Below, one piece after another: positions 1 to 11,367 of a stretch of 64,000 bases of DNA (positions are counted from its first letter, which is position 1; each line of letters begins with the position of its first letter). The stretch is from Cycas panzhihuaensis (lineage: Eukaryota; Cycadophyta). The DNA is taken from contig CM041465.1 in assembly GCA_023213395.1 (NCBI GenBank), positions 22,630,001 through 22,694,000 on the forward strand, written 5' to 3'. The notes under the pieces were generated by a model. The model saw only the letters and a list, made by a program, of their open reading frames with translations, did no database searches and was not told the DNA's origin. Both the position numbers and the translations under genes were made by a program.

Positions 1-2506
1 TCAAGGCTTACTCCTATTTTTTCTCACCTTTTATTATTTGTATTTTATTATTTTATATTTCTTATATTGTCTCGTAGCCATTTCTTTCTGCCTCACTCTA
101 ATTATTGTGCACCACTAATATATTAGTGTTACCATGAATAAGTTTGCGGTGTAACTATTATGTGGTTAGCCATGGCCAGAAATGACTAGTTCTAGTAATT
201 ACGGCTAGATGATGCACTAAACTACCTCAAGACTCACTTAGATCAAGCCCTAATGGCCACGAGGCCTTCTAAAATGAATAAAAACCCCAAAATTTGAATT
301 CATTGGCATCATTCATTCATTCAATCAATCAAAAAAACTTTCTTTGAAGGAAAACAAGCTTTCTCCTCTAATTCCTCCTTCCCCAACTCTCTTCCACTCC
401 TACATAGAAATTGTAGGTTTTCTTCCATAAGCAAGGGGAGGACAGTCCAAGAGCAGGCTAAGCTAAGCAAGGAGGGCCTCCCAATCAAGCAAACAATAAA
501 GGATCTCCTTCTTCCTTCACCAAATAGAGGTTTCTTCTCCTCCAACATCGCTCCTTACCTAGAGCTATCAATGTTCTATTGTAAATTTAGTTTTTTCTAA
601 TTTTCCTTTGCAAGAATATATTCTTTTATGATTTATTCCTTGCTATTTTTAGCCATATGACCCTAGATCTATGCTTAGATTAGTTTTGTATTGATTTTAG
701 GCCATATTTTACTTAATATAAGGAGGCAACACCTCCTTTTCATCGTTCTTCTCATCCTCCATACACTAAATCTACTAGCCACAGAAATAAGGACACCGAA
801 CCAAGCCAAGGGAGCTTGTGGAGAGGTCCATAGGCTGTTACTCTGACTCCTAAACTACCTCTCACTTGGGTAATCCCCTCCCTCACACTTTGAGGCATAT
901 TTCCTTACATTCCACTACTAGTTTTGGGATTTGATTTGTTATGAGGCCTACACACATATATATCAACCTTCTATTTGCTTATAAACCCTAGCCAAGTGAG
1001 CTATCTATAGCTCATAGGGATCCATCACTCTTTAGAGCAGCTTTCCATCCTGAGATAACATCTGCTTTTCTCCTCTTCTTATACATGTTGTAGTTGTTGC
1101 GCGTACATATAAAAATCACTAAATAAAGAATATAAAATGTTGTACTCATTTCTTTTTTTATTTACAAATCAATATATTAATGTTGTTTACCAAAGAAACA
1201 CACATATATACATATCTTTCTTATGGGAAGACTTGCTCTCTTTAATGCTATAGGTTGGAGACCATTTCATAAATTACGAAACAAATCACAAAAAAGGGTA
1301 ACATTTCATTTATTTCTAGTTTTATTTCTATTCCATTCTTGCATAATTTCTTGATTAGGGACAATAAGTAAGCCCCATTTTCGAGGTTAGGGGAAGGTAA
1401 GGAAGCCCCTCCCTCTAACTCCAACAACTTTCATAATAAGCAATAGAAATGAAAGTAGAAACAACTCATGGGGAGACATTATGGGGAGTGACAATAAGGG
1501 GTGTGATGAAACACAACACTAAACGTCACAACTAGGTGTACTCTTTCTTACACACCCTTCTCCTTCTCTCTTTATCACCCCATTCCATCTTTTTTATTCT
1601 AGAAAAGAAAAAGAAAAAGAAAGAGTTGAATGTTTCCCTTTGAAATTATTTTCCTTTCATTATATGTTGTAGAGGGGAGGGAAACAGAGAGAAAAGAATA
1701 TCATTTCATATACATTTTTTAGGAGACATTTATTAGATCCTCAATTTCCTAAAGAATCCAATCCTCCTCCTATTAAGGAGGAGGCATATCCATGCAAGGT
1801 AACCCCTTGCATTGAACCTTCCTTTTCCCTCCACCATACATTTAGCCCTCATTGCATTTATTTGAAAAGAGTGAGAGGATAGATATGGAAAAGTTGCATG
1901 CTTATTTCATATGCTTATTTTGGTCTTTTATGTGTTTTATCCTTTGGCAATATCCATCTTTGTTTGAGTTTGAAACAACACTTCAAACCTACATGAATAA
2001 GACCAAACTGCACCTCAACCATATAAGAGTTCATAAATTCAAAGACTTTCCCATTCTTTTTGAAAACTAAAGAAGACTTCATAACCTAATCACCACGAGA
2101 CATTCACAGCTTTCCTCTACCCTTCATTCAATAGTATACTCACACCAACCTACTCTTCTTGTCACTCAATAAGAGATTGTATCTTAGTTGCTTCTTGGAT
2201 AGTTACAACATTGTCTCCTTCTTGAGACCTTAGCACTCAAGACCCTACCTTTCTTTTGACAAACTTCTAGACCTTGAGTGGGCTTATCATAACTACCTCT
2301 TGTCTTAATACAACTCCTCCTCTTCTTTGCTTGCCCCCTTTTCTAAAAGGAGGTCTAACTCCTCTTCTCTCCTTTCAAGGATAGGAGAGCTCTCTTTAAG
2401 CTATTTGGCTACCCAAAAATGCCTCATTGCCTAATTTAAATTGAGGAAGGTATCGAGAAGGTTATTACACTATTTGTGGGTCCCTGAACCTATGTTCTAA
2501 TGTGCG
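1..2506 (+). repeat. Element A 5' LTR, partial (left end outside window)
   Basis: This is the 3' part of a long gypsy-type LTR. It lines up by eye with LTR B: the adenine-rich TATA zone near 275-286, the pyrimidine-rich stretch at 340-545, the segment with AGGAGGCAACACCTCC at 722-737, the GGTAAGGAAGCCCC block at 1395-1408, and the end at about 2506. The end is followed by GATGCCCTTT, as in elements B, C and D. There is no convincing coding sequence; short ORFs at 321-548 and 1852-2070 have no support. The exact end is uncertain by a few bases because the terminal CA is mutated. Confidence 0.7.
275..286 (+). promoter_or_regulatory. TATA-like element of LTR A
   Basis: TGAATAAAAACC lies where LTR B has GATATAAAAACC (32274-32285), just before the pyrimidine-rich leader. 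Its role as an LTR promoter is inferred from position only. Confidence 0.3.
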
Positions 2507-2517
2507 GATGCCCTTTA

Positions 2518-2816
2518 TGAAAAGAGTGGATCTATCCTTCATCTCCATGCACTAAAGACAAAGGCAAACATGGGAGCAAGAGAGACTTGAGAGAAAGAAA
2601 GTAACTCTCATAAAAATGGGAAGGTAAGAATGAATGTCCTCCATTGAGATTTTACTTTTATATTGAGACATGGAGCATTAGAGTTAGATGAAATAAAATT
2701 ACACATAATGCATATGAAAGTGTATTTTAATTAAATGATCTAATTTAAAGTTCACTTAAGACCCTTTTTAGAAATAATCAATTAATATAATAACCTTGTG
2801 ACATTAACCCTTTTCA
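2518..2816 (-). repeat. Copia 3' LTR
   Basis: A 299 bp direct repeat of 9684-9982. It starts TGAAAAGAGTGG and ends CCCTTTTCA, giving 7 bp terminal inverted repeats. Confidence 0.95.
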
Positions 2817-2829
2817 ATCTCCCACTTAA
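2817..2829 (-). other. Copia polypurine tract
   Basis: On the minus strand AAGTGGGAGAT touches the 3' LTR, the expected place for plus-strand priming. Confidence 0.7.
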
Positions 2830-3399
2830 TGGTAGAAGGTCATTTCATCCTATTTTATTCTACCCTATGAGGTCTTCATTTGAGCCTCTTACAAAGCAAA
2901 CTACTATGACACTTTTGTGGGAAACCCTCATGGGGAAGAAAACCCATAAATTTTCTAATCTACTAATTTGGATTAGGTGGCTCTTTAACTGAAGCCAGAT
3001 AGCTAATCAATACAGTGAATTTTATAGCTGAAATCTACTGAGTCTCCATATACTATTTGGTCATCCCCCATGTCCTTTCTGATTTTTAGAGGTTTTGATT
3101 TTCTAAAATGATACAACCCTTATCCTTTCATGCCCACAAGGAGTTTTCATGAATGGGATAGTGCAGAGACTTACTTTTCTCCTTCTGTGCCCACAAGGGG
3201 TTTTCATGAATGAGACAGAGTATAATGGTCCTATTATCACCTCCTTTAATTAGTTGTAGATGGAATCCCTAAGTCCAAGTTGCATTCAAAAATGTTCAAA
3301 CTTCAGCCTCTTTAGTGGTTTGGTGAAGATATTAGCCACTTGATTTGTTGTAAAGAAGTACTCTAATTGAATTACATAATCATGAACTAATTCTCTAAT

Positions 3400-4990
3400 C
3401 TTGTGGACTTTTGTACTTAATGTTTAGTACGATCATGAAAAACAAGAGTTTTATCCATCTAGATTGTAGATTGATTATCTATATGTAAGTTAGTAGAATT
3501 TATTTGGGTGGCATTTAATGTATTCAACAATTTTCTAAGCCATATCACCTCCTTGCTTGTCTCAAAAGAAACAATATACTCAGCTTTAGTGGTTAAGACT
3601 ACAACTATCTTCTATTATCTGGATCTCCATGATATTGGTGTTGTTCTAAGAAATGTTACATACCCAAACATAGATCTTCATGTGTCTTTATCTCTAGCAA
3701 AGTCTGAGTCTACATATGCATAAAGTTTAAATTCTGCATTAGGTTCATACAACAAACCATATTTGCTGGTTATATTTAAGTACCTCAACACTTGTATTGT
3801 AGCCTGCCATTGATTCTGCTTAGGATTTGTCATGAATCTTGCAAGAATGCTAACAGAGTGTGTAATATCTAGCCTTATGTTGGTAGTATAGATGAGACTA
3901 CCTTCAAGTTGCCTATAGAGTGTTGCGTCTACCTCCCTAATGTCTCCATTAGCTAAGATTTTAATATTAGGCTCTATAGATATATCCACTAATCGAGCAC
4001 CTTCCAACTAAAACTTTGTCAGAAGATCATTGATATATTTTTCTTGGGAGAGAAAAATTTTGTCATTCTTTTAAGTTACTTCAATTCCCAAGTAATATTT
4101 CATCAACCTAAGGCTAGACAATTCAAAAGTTTTAGCAAGGCCCTTCTTCAGCTAGCTGATTACCTATTCACTATTCCCCATTATTAGCATGTCATCCACA
4201 AAGATTAAGAGGTAAGTGACTTTATCATTTTGGCGCTTGATAAATAATATTGCATTAATATCTTGATAGTCATAAACCTCATATCTAAATTACCTTATTA
4301 TTTCAGACAACTTGGTAAACCAAGCACGGGGGGCTTGCTTTAGGCCATATAAGGACTTTTTGAGCCTTCAAACCTTATGCTCTTAACTAACAATCTTATA
4401 ACCATTTGGCTAAGCCATGTAAATTTCTTCTTTAAGGTCCCCATTGAGAAATGTAGTCTTAACATTGAGTTGGTGGATTTTCCAACCCTATTGAGCAATG
4501 AAGGCTATAAGAGTTCTAATTATAGGCCACTTAGTTATAGGAGCACAGATTTCAGTGTAGTTAATGCCTTCCCTTTATGTGAATCCTTTTGCTACCAACC
4601 TTGTCTTGTGTTTTTCTAGGGTTCCATCTAATCTGTACTTATTTTTGAACACCCATTTATTTTGAACTACCTCTTTTCCAAGTGGTAGATCAACAAGCTC
4701 CCATGTACCATTATTAATAAGAGATTGGTATTCTTTGTTCATGACATTTCTCCAAGTTGCATGCTTTACAACTTCTTGGTATGTTAGGAGCTCTTCATTA
4801 AAAATAAGGTGCAATTGTATTGGTTCAAGCTCAACGAAAAGTGATTCATACATCCTTCCTCTGTGGGCACTTCTAGTTCCAGTTTTACCTCCCTCATTTG
4901 GTCACATATCCTTGTGTAGCTCATAGGCTTCATGAAAACCTCAAGTTGGGAATGAGATTTTCATTTCCATAGCCTCTTGGTCTTTGTTTT
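3400..4990 (-). pseudogene. Copia reverse transcriptase and RNase H remnant
   Basis: The minus-strand translation shows the N-terminal copia RT block around NKWVFKNKYRLDGTLEKHK and RLVAKGF (4575-4700), and then a fragment with SLYGLKQAPRAW. The catalytic box reads FVDD at 4191-4202, where YVDD is usual. The RNase H part follows with YRQLEGSLIYTT (about 3895-3930) and YVDSDFARD, the counterpart of the YADADWAGD motif. Several in-frame stops break the frame. The order RT then RNase H, downstream of integrase, identifies Ty1/copia. In an intact element this region would make cDNA in the virus-like particle. Confidence 0.9.
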
Positions 4991-5539
4991 AATCCTAAAA
5001 AAGATCATGTGAAATATTTAGCACGAAGGAAGTTGACGATACTAGAGAAGATGGGCTAGCCACAGATGTTAGAGAAGATGATCCTTCTGCTATGGCTTTA
5101 CCTTTGTTAACTTGGTTATTCACAAATGATGGTGTTGGATGTGTACACATTAGCTAGGAGTCACAGCTTGTATCCTCCGAGGCTCTATTCTCAGATTCCA
5201 AGATTTTGAGCAATTGTTCAGCATCTCCCCCCCTAAATTTTAGAATCTGGATATCAAATTTAGTAGCATCATTAAATTGGTATGAAGGCATCTTAGAATC
5301 AAGTCTGAGTAATTGATCTTCAGTCTCTGCAAAGATAACATCTCTAGTGATGATGATTTTGTGCTGTGAAGGTATGAAAACCTTGTATCCCTCTTTGTCT
5401 ATAGGGTATCTAACAAAGATGCCTTTGATGGTTCTATCTTGGAGTTTATTTCTATGTTCCTCCAGAATATGAGCATAATAAGTAGAGCTAAAAATTCTAA
5501 AGTAGGAGATAGAGGGGGTTTATCCATACCACATTTCAT

Positions 5540-6656
5540 ATGGAGAGGGGCCAAACTTGGAGGGACTAATAGTGTTGATGCAATACACAGTAGTCCAGAT
5601 AGCCTCAGCCTAAAGATAGATATGGATATTCTTATATACTAACATAGCACAACCCATATTCATGATGGTCCTATTCATGTGCTTGGTAACTCCATTTTGC
5701 TGGGGTGTACCTATAATAGTGGTCTAATGTTTGATTCTATATTGATATAGGTATGATTAAAACTCATTGGATTTATACTCGCCACTATTATCAGTCCTGA
5801 GTATTTTGATCTTGAATCTAGATTCATTTTCCATGTGGGCCTTAAAAGCTTGAAACATAGAAAAAGCTTCATCTTTATTTGTAAGAAAAGCAACCCATAC
5901 TTTCTTGGTAAAATCATCAATGAAAGTAATATAGTACCACTTCTGTTTGAGAGAAGGGATGGGTATAGGACTGCATATATCTAAGTGTACAAGCTGTAAA
6001 GGTTGGCTAAATTTCCATTGACTATGAAGAAAGGGTTATCTTTGAGATTTGACAATAATACATGCTTCGCTTTTAAAGGGCTTAGAGGAGATCCTAGGCA
6101 AACCAGGAAGAGTGGCTTGTAGTTCTCTTAAACAATCAATTTTGATATAGCCCATACGAGCATGCTATAGGGCCACTTGGGACAACTTTTGAGGAGTCAG
6201 GGTTGTGGTAAAAACAAAGTCATCATCAACATAGTTGGCTTCAGAGGATGGTGAGCCAATTAGATGAAAAAGTTTGCCATCAAGAATTATGGTCATAACC
6301 ACAACATTTGAAGGACAGTGAATGCCATAGAGAGTTTGATTGTTTACAATTACACTAAGATCAAATCCATGAGAGACAAGGGTGGATAGGGAGAGTAGAT
6401 TCTGCTTTAGAGTAGGAGTATATAAAACATTAACAAGTGTAAAATCTGGAAGTCTTGGGAGTTTTAGGCAAATAGTTCCAAGTCTTTCAACTGGCTGGGA
6501 TGATTTGTCAGCCATGTGTATAACACCACAAACATTAGAGTCAAAATCCTGAAAGAATTGGTGATGACAAGTCATGTGTTGTGTTACTCTAGTATCCATG
6601 ATCCATGATGAAGTATTTGAGGTGGCACTATTTGTAACTCCAAGTGATGAAGGCAA
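5540..6656 (-). pseudogene. Copia protease and integrase remnant
   Basis: The protease begins near 6640-6560 with WIMDTRVTQHMT, the counterpart of the usual W-DSGATDHM, so the active-site DSG has become DTR. The integrase zinc-binding part follows with LWHARMGYI near 6180, where one cysteine of the CxxC pair is lost. The core has LDICSP, then RTDNSGEY near 5790. The third catalytic position reads TPQQNGVTKHMNRT near 5690, where the family has VAER, so the catalytic Glu is a Lys. Stops interrupt the frame. Integrase lying before RT is diagnostic of copia. Confidence 0.9.
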
Positions 6657-6829
6657 AAGTGAATAAGCATAACCGTAATAAGCCTCAATATACTTAGTGG
6701 ATCTATCAATAACATTTGATGAAGTGGTCCCAATTCTTTGAAGGTATGCATAAGTAAATTATGTTCCACCAAAAGAATCTTCAAAAGAAGTATTATCAAC
6801 ATTATATATACCACGATGTTGTTGATAAC

Positions 6830-7801
6830 TTAGTAGTTTATTGGTGGAAGTTCTGTAATTTTTGGCATAATGTCCTTTTCTATTACACCTTTAGCACACA
6901 ATTGTTTAATTTCTAGTCTAAATATTGCGCTGGTTGGATTATCTCTGATTACTGGATCTAGGTCCAAGTTGATTATTTTGGCCTTGGCCTTAAGACTATT
7001 TTTGTTAGAGTTGAGGAGCATGTTGACTAATAGGACATTGCCCTTATTATCTAACTCTTCCTCTTCCACAAGAATTACCACCTATATGAGAGTATTGACC
7101 TTAATTTTTGGTATAATAAATGTCTTCTTCCACTTTAAATGTAGCATCAACTAGATTTGATATAGTAGCAAAGTTGGTATCAAAGGTCTTATTAAATTCA
7201 ATGAACTTATTAGCAAGAGCCTCAAAGTTTAGGGTCTTTAAAGTGCCACTAGATTGAAGATTTCCCAATAGATTTTTGTAATCTGGGATATGGACATATG
7301 ACTGAATTAAGAAATCCCATGTAATACATTGAGTTTTAAAATCTTTATCAATGGCTTTCTTGATTGGACAAAGGAGATTGATTGTCTCACTTGCTTGTCC
7401 TTTCTGCATTTTGAATTTGTTCATCTTCAACACTAAGTGAACAAATTCTAAGTCTAATTTAGTGTCAAAGTTCTTCTTAAGAACTTCAAGAACTTTCCAT
7501 GTTGTATCATCTACAGCTTCATTAGTGAGATTATGTAGGGAATAATTAGTGACAAGTAGTATCCCTGCATGGATTTTATCATCATCAAGTTCCCATTGGC
7601 GTTTAGCTATAGCTTCAATGGGAGCAGTTGGAGCACCTCCTCTAGAAGCAACTGAAGTAGTTGTAGCTGCAATAGATGGTGTAGGTTGTAAGTGATCTCT
7701 TCATAGACCTTCATACCTTGCAGTATACTAGTGAACCACATGTCCCAATTTTCTTTTCCTTTTAGAATACAATTCATATTTTTCTTGAACTATGAAGACA
7801 T
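6830..7801 (-). pseudogene. Copia gag remnant with damaged zinc knuckle
   Basis: The start is taken as the ATG at 7801, because the copia-like opening MSS is followed by FKGKENWDMW-type residues typical of copia gag. Codon 4 is already TAG. The middle part (7433-7101) is open and looks like the UBN2 type of copia gag. A CCHC knuckle lies at 6853-6896 and reads C-stop-RCNRKGHYAKNY: the second residue is a stop and the last Cys is Tyr. Intact gag would form the particle and bind RNA. Downstream parts are in other frames, so indels as well as stops have broken it. Confidence 0.8.
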
Positions 7802-7964
7802 GGTATCCTTTGAGAAGGGAAGAAATGAACAAGGGACTATAAAAGTGATGGCCATAAATGACCAATCACTATTTACAAATGGTAAATGTAATGAAGTAGT
7901 GTAGCAAAAGGAAGAAGAGGTGAGAATGGTTACTTAAAGATGAAGGGAGAAACTTAGAGAAAAG

Positions 7965-8100
7965 TTGCCAATACTTGTGACAAATATTAACTTGATGTAG
8001 AAGGAATATGAGAAGCAGTATGATGAAAATTCGCCACTAACACTTGTGGCAAATATTAACTTGACGCAGTAGGAATATGAGAAGCACTATGATTGTGATT
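7965..8100. repeat. 69 bp tandem duplication
   Basis: Two adjacent copies with a 69 bp period share ACTTGTG-CAAATATTAACTTGA and GGAATATGAGAAGCA. The second copy also holds the short inverted repeat GCCAC...GTGGC. Confidence 0.85.
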
Positions 8101-8598
8101 ACACTATGGATCACTTTTTATAAATAAGTAAGTAATCAATATACAAGATTGTAGGCTAATATAGAAGCTGACATCATTGGGTTCACACAATCCTAGGTAC
8201 TCCTAATCCTCACCCAATTCACCAATGAGAAGCTATATGCCTCCTCTAAAAAGTGGTACATGCATACTCATGGATATGAAGGATATTGGATTGGGTATAT
8301 TTTAATCTTATATTAAAGTTTCACTTTGCTTGGTTGGTTATTAAGATAATCCCTGATTGAGGCACGATGGTATGGCTAACCAAACCTCACCAATATTCTA
8401 GTCTAGTCTAGTCCCAACTTGAAACCCACACATTTTTTATGGCACAACATTCTGCTAACTAAGGTATCTCAACCTTGGAAAGTATGTGAATAGGTACAAG
8501 ATGGCAGAAAATAGCATACGTGATGCATTTCTTTTAGGAAGAGTGAAAAGATTATCAAATTGTATCAAACGTACATTTAACTGAAAATAGAATGCTTG

Positions 8599-8675
8599 CT
8601 TGGAGTGCTTTTGGAGTGCTCACTTGGAGTGCTTTCTTGAAGTGTCTTTAGAGTGATTACATTGAGTGATTTTAG
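8599..8675. repeat. Short degenerate tandem array (TTGGAGTGCT type)
   Basis: Five to seven decaying units of about 10-16 bp, such as CTTGGAGTGCTT, TTGGAGTGCT and ATTGAGTGATT. Confidence 0.7.
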
Positions 8676-9669
8676 AGTTCTAAAATGCAATGCTAATAAG
8701 TGAGTGAGGACACTAGATATTACTCTAATCTAGATATTTTTTTTCTCACTTTTACAATAGGCTTGTAAGCCTTATAAAAAGTTCACTTTTTTTTTTTTCC
8801 TTTGGTTAATACAAAAGAAAGTAGTCTTCACTAAATCAACAAGAACTTTCTCCCACGATGATGAAATGGAGCGCCATTTCTAGTGTTGAAAACTAGACTT
8901 AGAGCTTCATCTTCAGGAAGTGGAACTAGGTCCAAATGAGTTTTGGAAAGTTTTTCGCAACCCCACAAAGTTAGGAGATTATATTTTTCTAGAATTCTTA
9001 CTAAAAATAACTACTATTCACTAAAACAATAATAACTTTCTCATACGACATCAAAATTAGGTGCTAGTTTTTATGATGAAAAGTAGACTCAGAGCCTTAT
9101 CTTTAACAATTATAATCATGTTAATTAGAGCTTTGTAGAAGATTTTGCTAACCTGTGAAATTTAGTAAGCAAATTTTATTTCTACAGAAATTCCAACTTG
9201 CCAATATCTCATTAACACATGATATGATATGAAATTTCTATCATTTTTTTATCACCAAGATCCTAATATAGATGAGGTGGGAGCATACAATGATGGATAT
9301 TTTAAATGGCTCAAAATTCTTTTAAAAAAATGGGTAAAATCTCCCCTTACAATCATTCTTCTAAATGCTAGAAACTTTTCGACAGCATTTCCCCTTGTTA
9401 AATGGACAAAAAGAGGGGAAAGAAAAAGAAGAATAAAATAGCATGAATGGCCACCAAAGGATTGGAATACTTGGGCCTTACAACTCATTGTATTATGTTT
9501 CTAAACTTGTAAAAGAGAAAGGGAAAGTAAATAATACAAAATATGCTATCATAATAACTTGAAAATATTTCTAAATCCACTTTCACAATCTCCTTCACCA
9601 CATGTATTGTGGGGGAGAAGGAAGTGATGGATCCATTGCAAGTGTAAGTGAGGAATATGAAGGAAGCAA

Positions 9670-9681
9670 GATCTAATACCA
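9670..9681 (-). other. Copia primer binding site
   Basis: On the minus strand TGGTATTAGATC lies 2 bases from the 5' LTR. It differs by two bases from TGGTATCAGAGC, the site complementary to plant initiator tRNA-Met. Confidence 0.8.
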
Positions 9682-9683
9682 CA

Positions 9684-9982
9684 TAAAAAGAGTGGATCTA
9701 TCCTTCATCTCCATGCACTAAATAGAAAGGAAAACATGAGAGCAAGAAAGACTTGAGAGAAATAAAGTAGCTCTCACAAAAATGGAGAGGTAAGAATGAA
9801 TCTCCTCCATTGAGATTTTACTTTTATATTGAGAGAGGGAGCATTAGAGTTAGGTGAAATGAAATTATACATAATACACATAAAAGTGCATTTCACTTAA
9901 GTGATCTAATTTAATGTTCACTTAAGACCCTTTTTAGAAATAATCAACTAATATAATGACTTTATGACATTAACCCTTTTCA
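9684..9982 (-). repeat. Copia 5' LTR
   Basis: A 299 bp partner of 2518-2816. The inner end is mutated from TG to TA on the plus strand. Confidence 0.95.
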
Positions 9983-11367
9983 CTTTGAGGGTAACCTATC
10001 CTTTCTTTAAGGTCTCTAGGCCTCTTTTTAGCCATAGTATTTGTCTAAAGGTCCTTATCTATAATGATCCCCAGAGGCATGCTTCCACTAATGACCATAA
10101 TAGGAAACTGCTAGTAAGGGAAGACTATATCTCTCTTTGTGTTAGCATTTATTTTTCTTTCCTTCCTATATGTCTTATGTTTATTGGGCAAACCCTAACA
10201 CCTCCATCACTTTGTTTGTCCTTGTTTCTTCCATGGTTTCAGGCAAGATATGGATGCAATATTTCTCTCATCGCTTATGAGGTCTTCCTCCCATCTTGAA
10301 GAGTCTTCATATTCCTCCATTCCCTTATTTGATTCTAAATCAATGATGGAGGGATACCCATTAGAGTGGGTATACCATGCCTATGTTTATAAAACCTAAG
10401 CTCAAATTCTAACCTCCCTCTAAGATCCTGCCTAAGAGGGCGATGATCCTATCTTCTACTCGAGTGACCAAGAGCACCTATACTATGACTAGTTTCCTAT
10501 GCACAATGTAGGTGTGTATACTTCTATGGAGTACAATCACCCTGGTGATAGTTCCTATGAGGACTAACTTGTGAATCCTGCCTTACATGAGGAACCTTCC
10601 ACCTTATATAAGTAATAGAAAACCCTTCCCACAGATGTCAAAGAGGTATTGTAACAAATTTTTCTAAGATGTAAGTGCCTAGCCATCTCTAAAGTGGTTA
10701 GGAAACCTAATTCATAGTATGGCACCATCCTCTTCCACATTTACACCTTTCTATTCCTCTCAACCCATATCTATGGTCATGATAGAACCCGCTCCTATTG
10801 TTTCCTCTTCTTCATGCATCCTCCATATCCAAGGGACTATTCAAGTTATGCTCATATCCCAAATTATGTTGAGTATTCCTCTCCCAAATTAGGTGACCAT
10901 ACCTCAACCAACCATGATCCATGCCCCTCTCGCATGACCTAAGGGACCTCCATGTCCCTAATCTTTAGGCCATGTGTGACTCGTCCCCATGCATCCTCAT
11001 CTATAACTAGTGGACCCTTCTCTTTACATGCCTCCAGGGTATACATCCTAACCTTAGGGGAAAGGAAATAGAAACCCTCTTCTAGTTTATAGGGTGGATT
11101 CACTACACCCTTATGGACTTACACCTCCTACAGGTGGCCTATTTGGGTAAAAGTTTGTGTTGCATCTACCCTCTTCCTCTTCATGTTCTACCCCATACAC
11201 AATGCCTTTACGAGAAGGGCCCACCCTTCCTCAAGGCCTATTCTCTCATATCCCCTCCCAATAAGGGGCATCTCCTCAAGGAGGAGTGGGCCCCTCCTAC
11301 CTATTTCTCTTCTATTCGACTGTCCCTCAAATAGAAATGGCTTCTTCTCACTAATTAGGTAGGAACC
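9983..11367 (+). pseudogene. Element A gag, 5' part, degenerate
   Basis: This continues element A after the copia insertion. It starts with GAGGGTAACCTATCC, shared with B (36357 on) and C. It then aligns with the N-terminal gag of G2, including the segment for S(D)SxSxMEGYP around 10320-10360 (compare 41600-41640) and the Pro-rich stretch before the gag core (11040-11340; compare 42360-42650). It has stops in every frame. The long Pro/Ser-rich part before the gag core is a family trait. It is cut at 11367 by G1 and resumes at 28463. Confidence 0.75.

Larger units (their letters stand above)
7802..9669 (-). other. Copia 5' leader, no gene
   Basis: About 1.9 kb between the primer site and gag, long for a copia leader. 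I see no supported ORF. It holds a 69 bp tandem duplication (7965-8100) and an array of TTGGAGTGCT-like units (8599-8675). An old insertion inside it cannot be excluded. Confidence 0.6.
2518..9982 (-). mobile_element. Ty1/copia LTR retrotransposon, degenerate, nested in element A
   Basis: A 7465 bp element read on the minus strand. It has two 299 bp LTRs with TGAAAAG...CTTTTCA ends, an initiator-Met-type primer site, a purine tract, and the copia order gag, protease, integrase, RT, RNase H. The flanking bases are CTTTA (2513-2517) and CTTTG (9983-9987), a 5 bp target duplication with one transition. Related element B reads CCCTTTGAAGG without interruption at 36350-36360, which shows the empty site. 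Every ORF carries several stops and key residues are lost, so it is immobile. The 570 bp between RNase H and the 3' LTR (2830-3400) holds no further gene. Confidence 0.95.

Noticed and set aside
9670-9681. Possible tRNA fragment
   Set aside because: It is a 12 bp primer-binding site; no cloverleaf can be formed.
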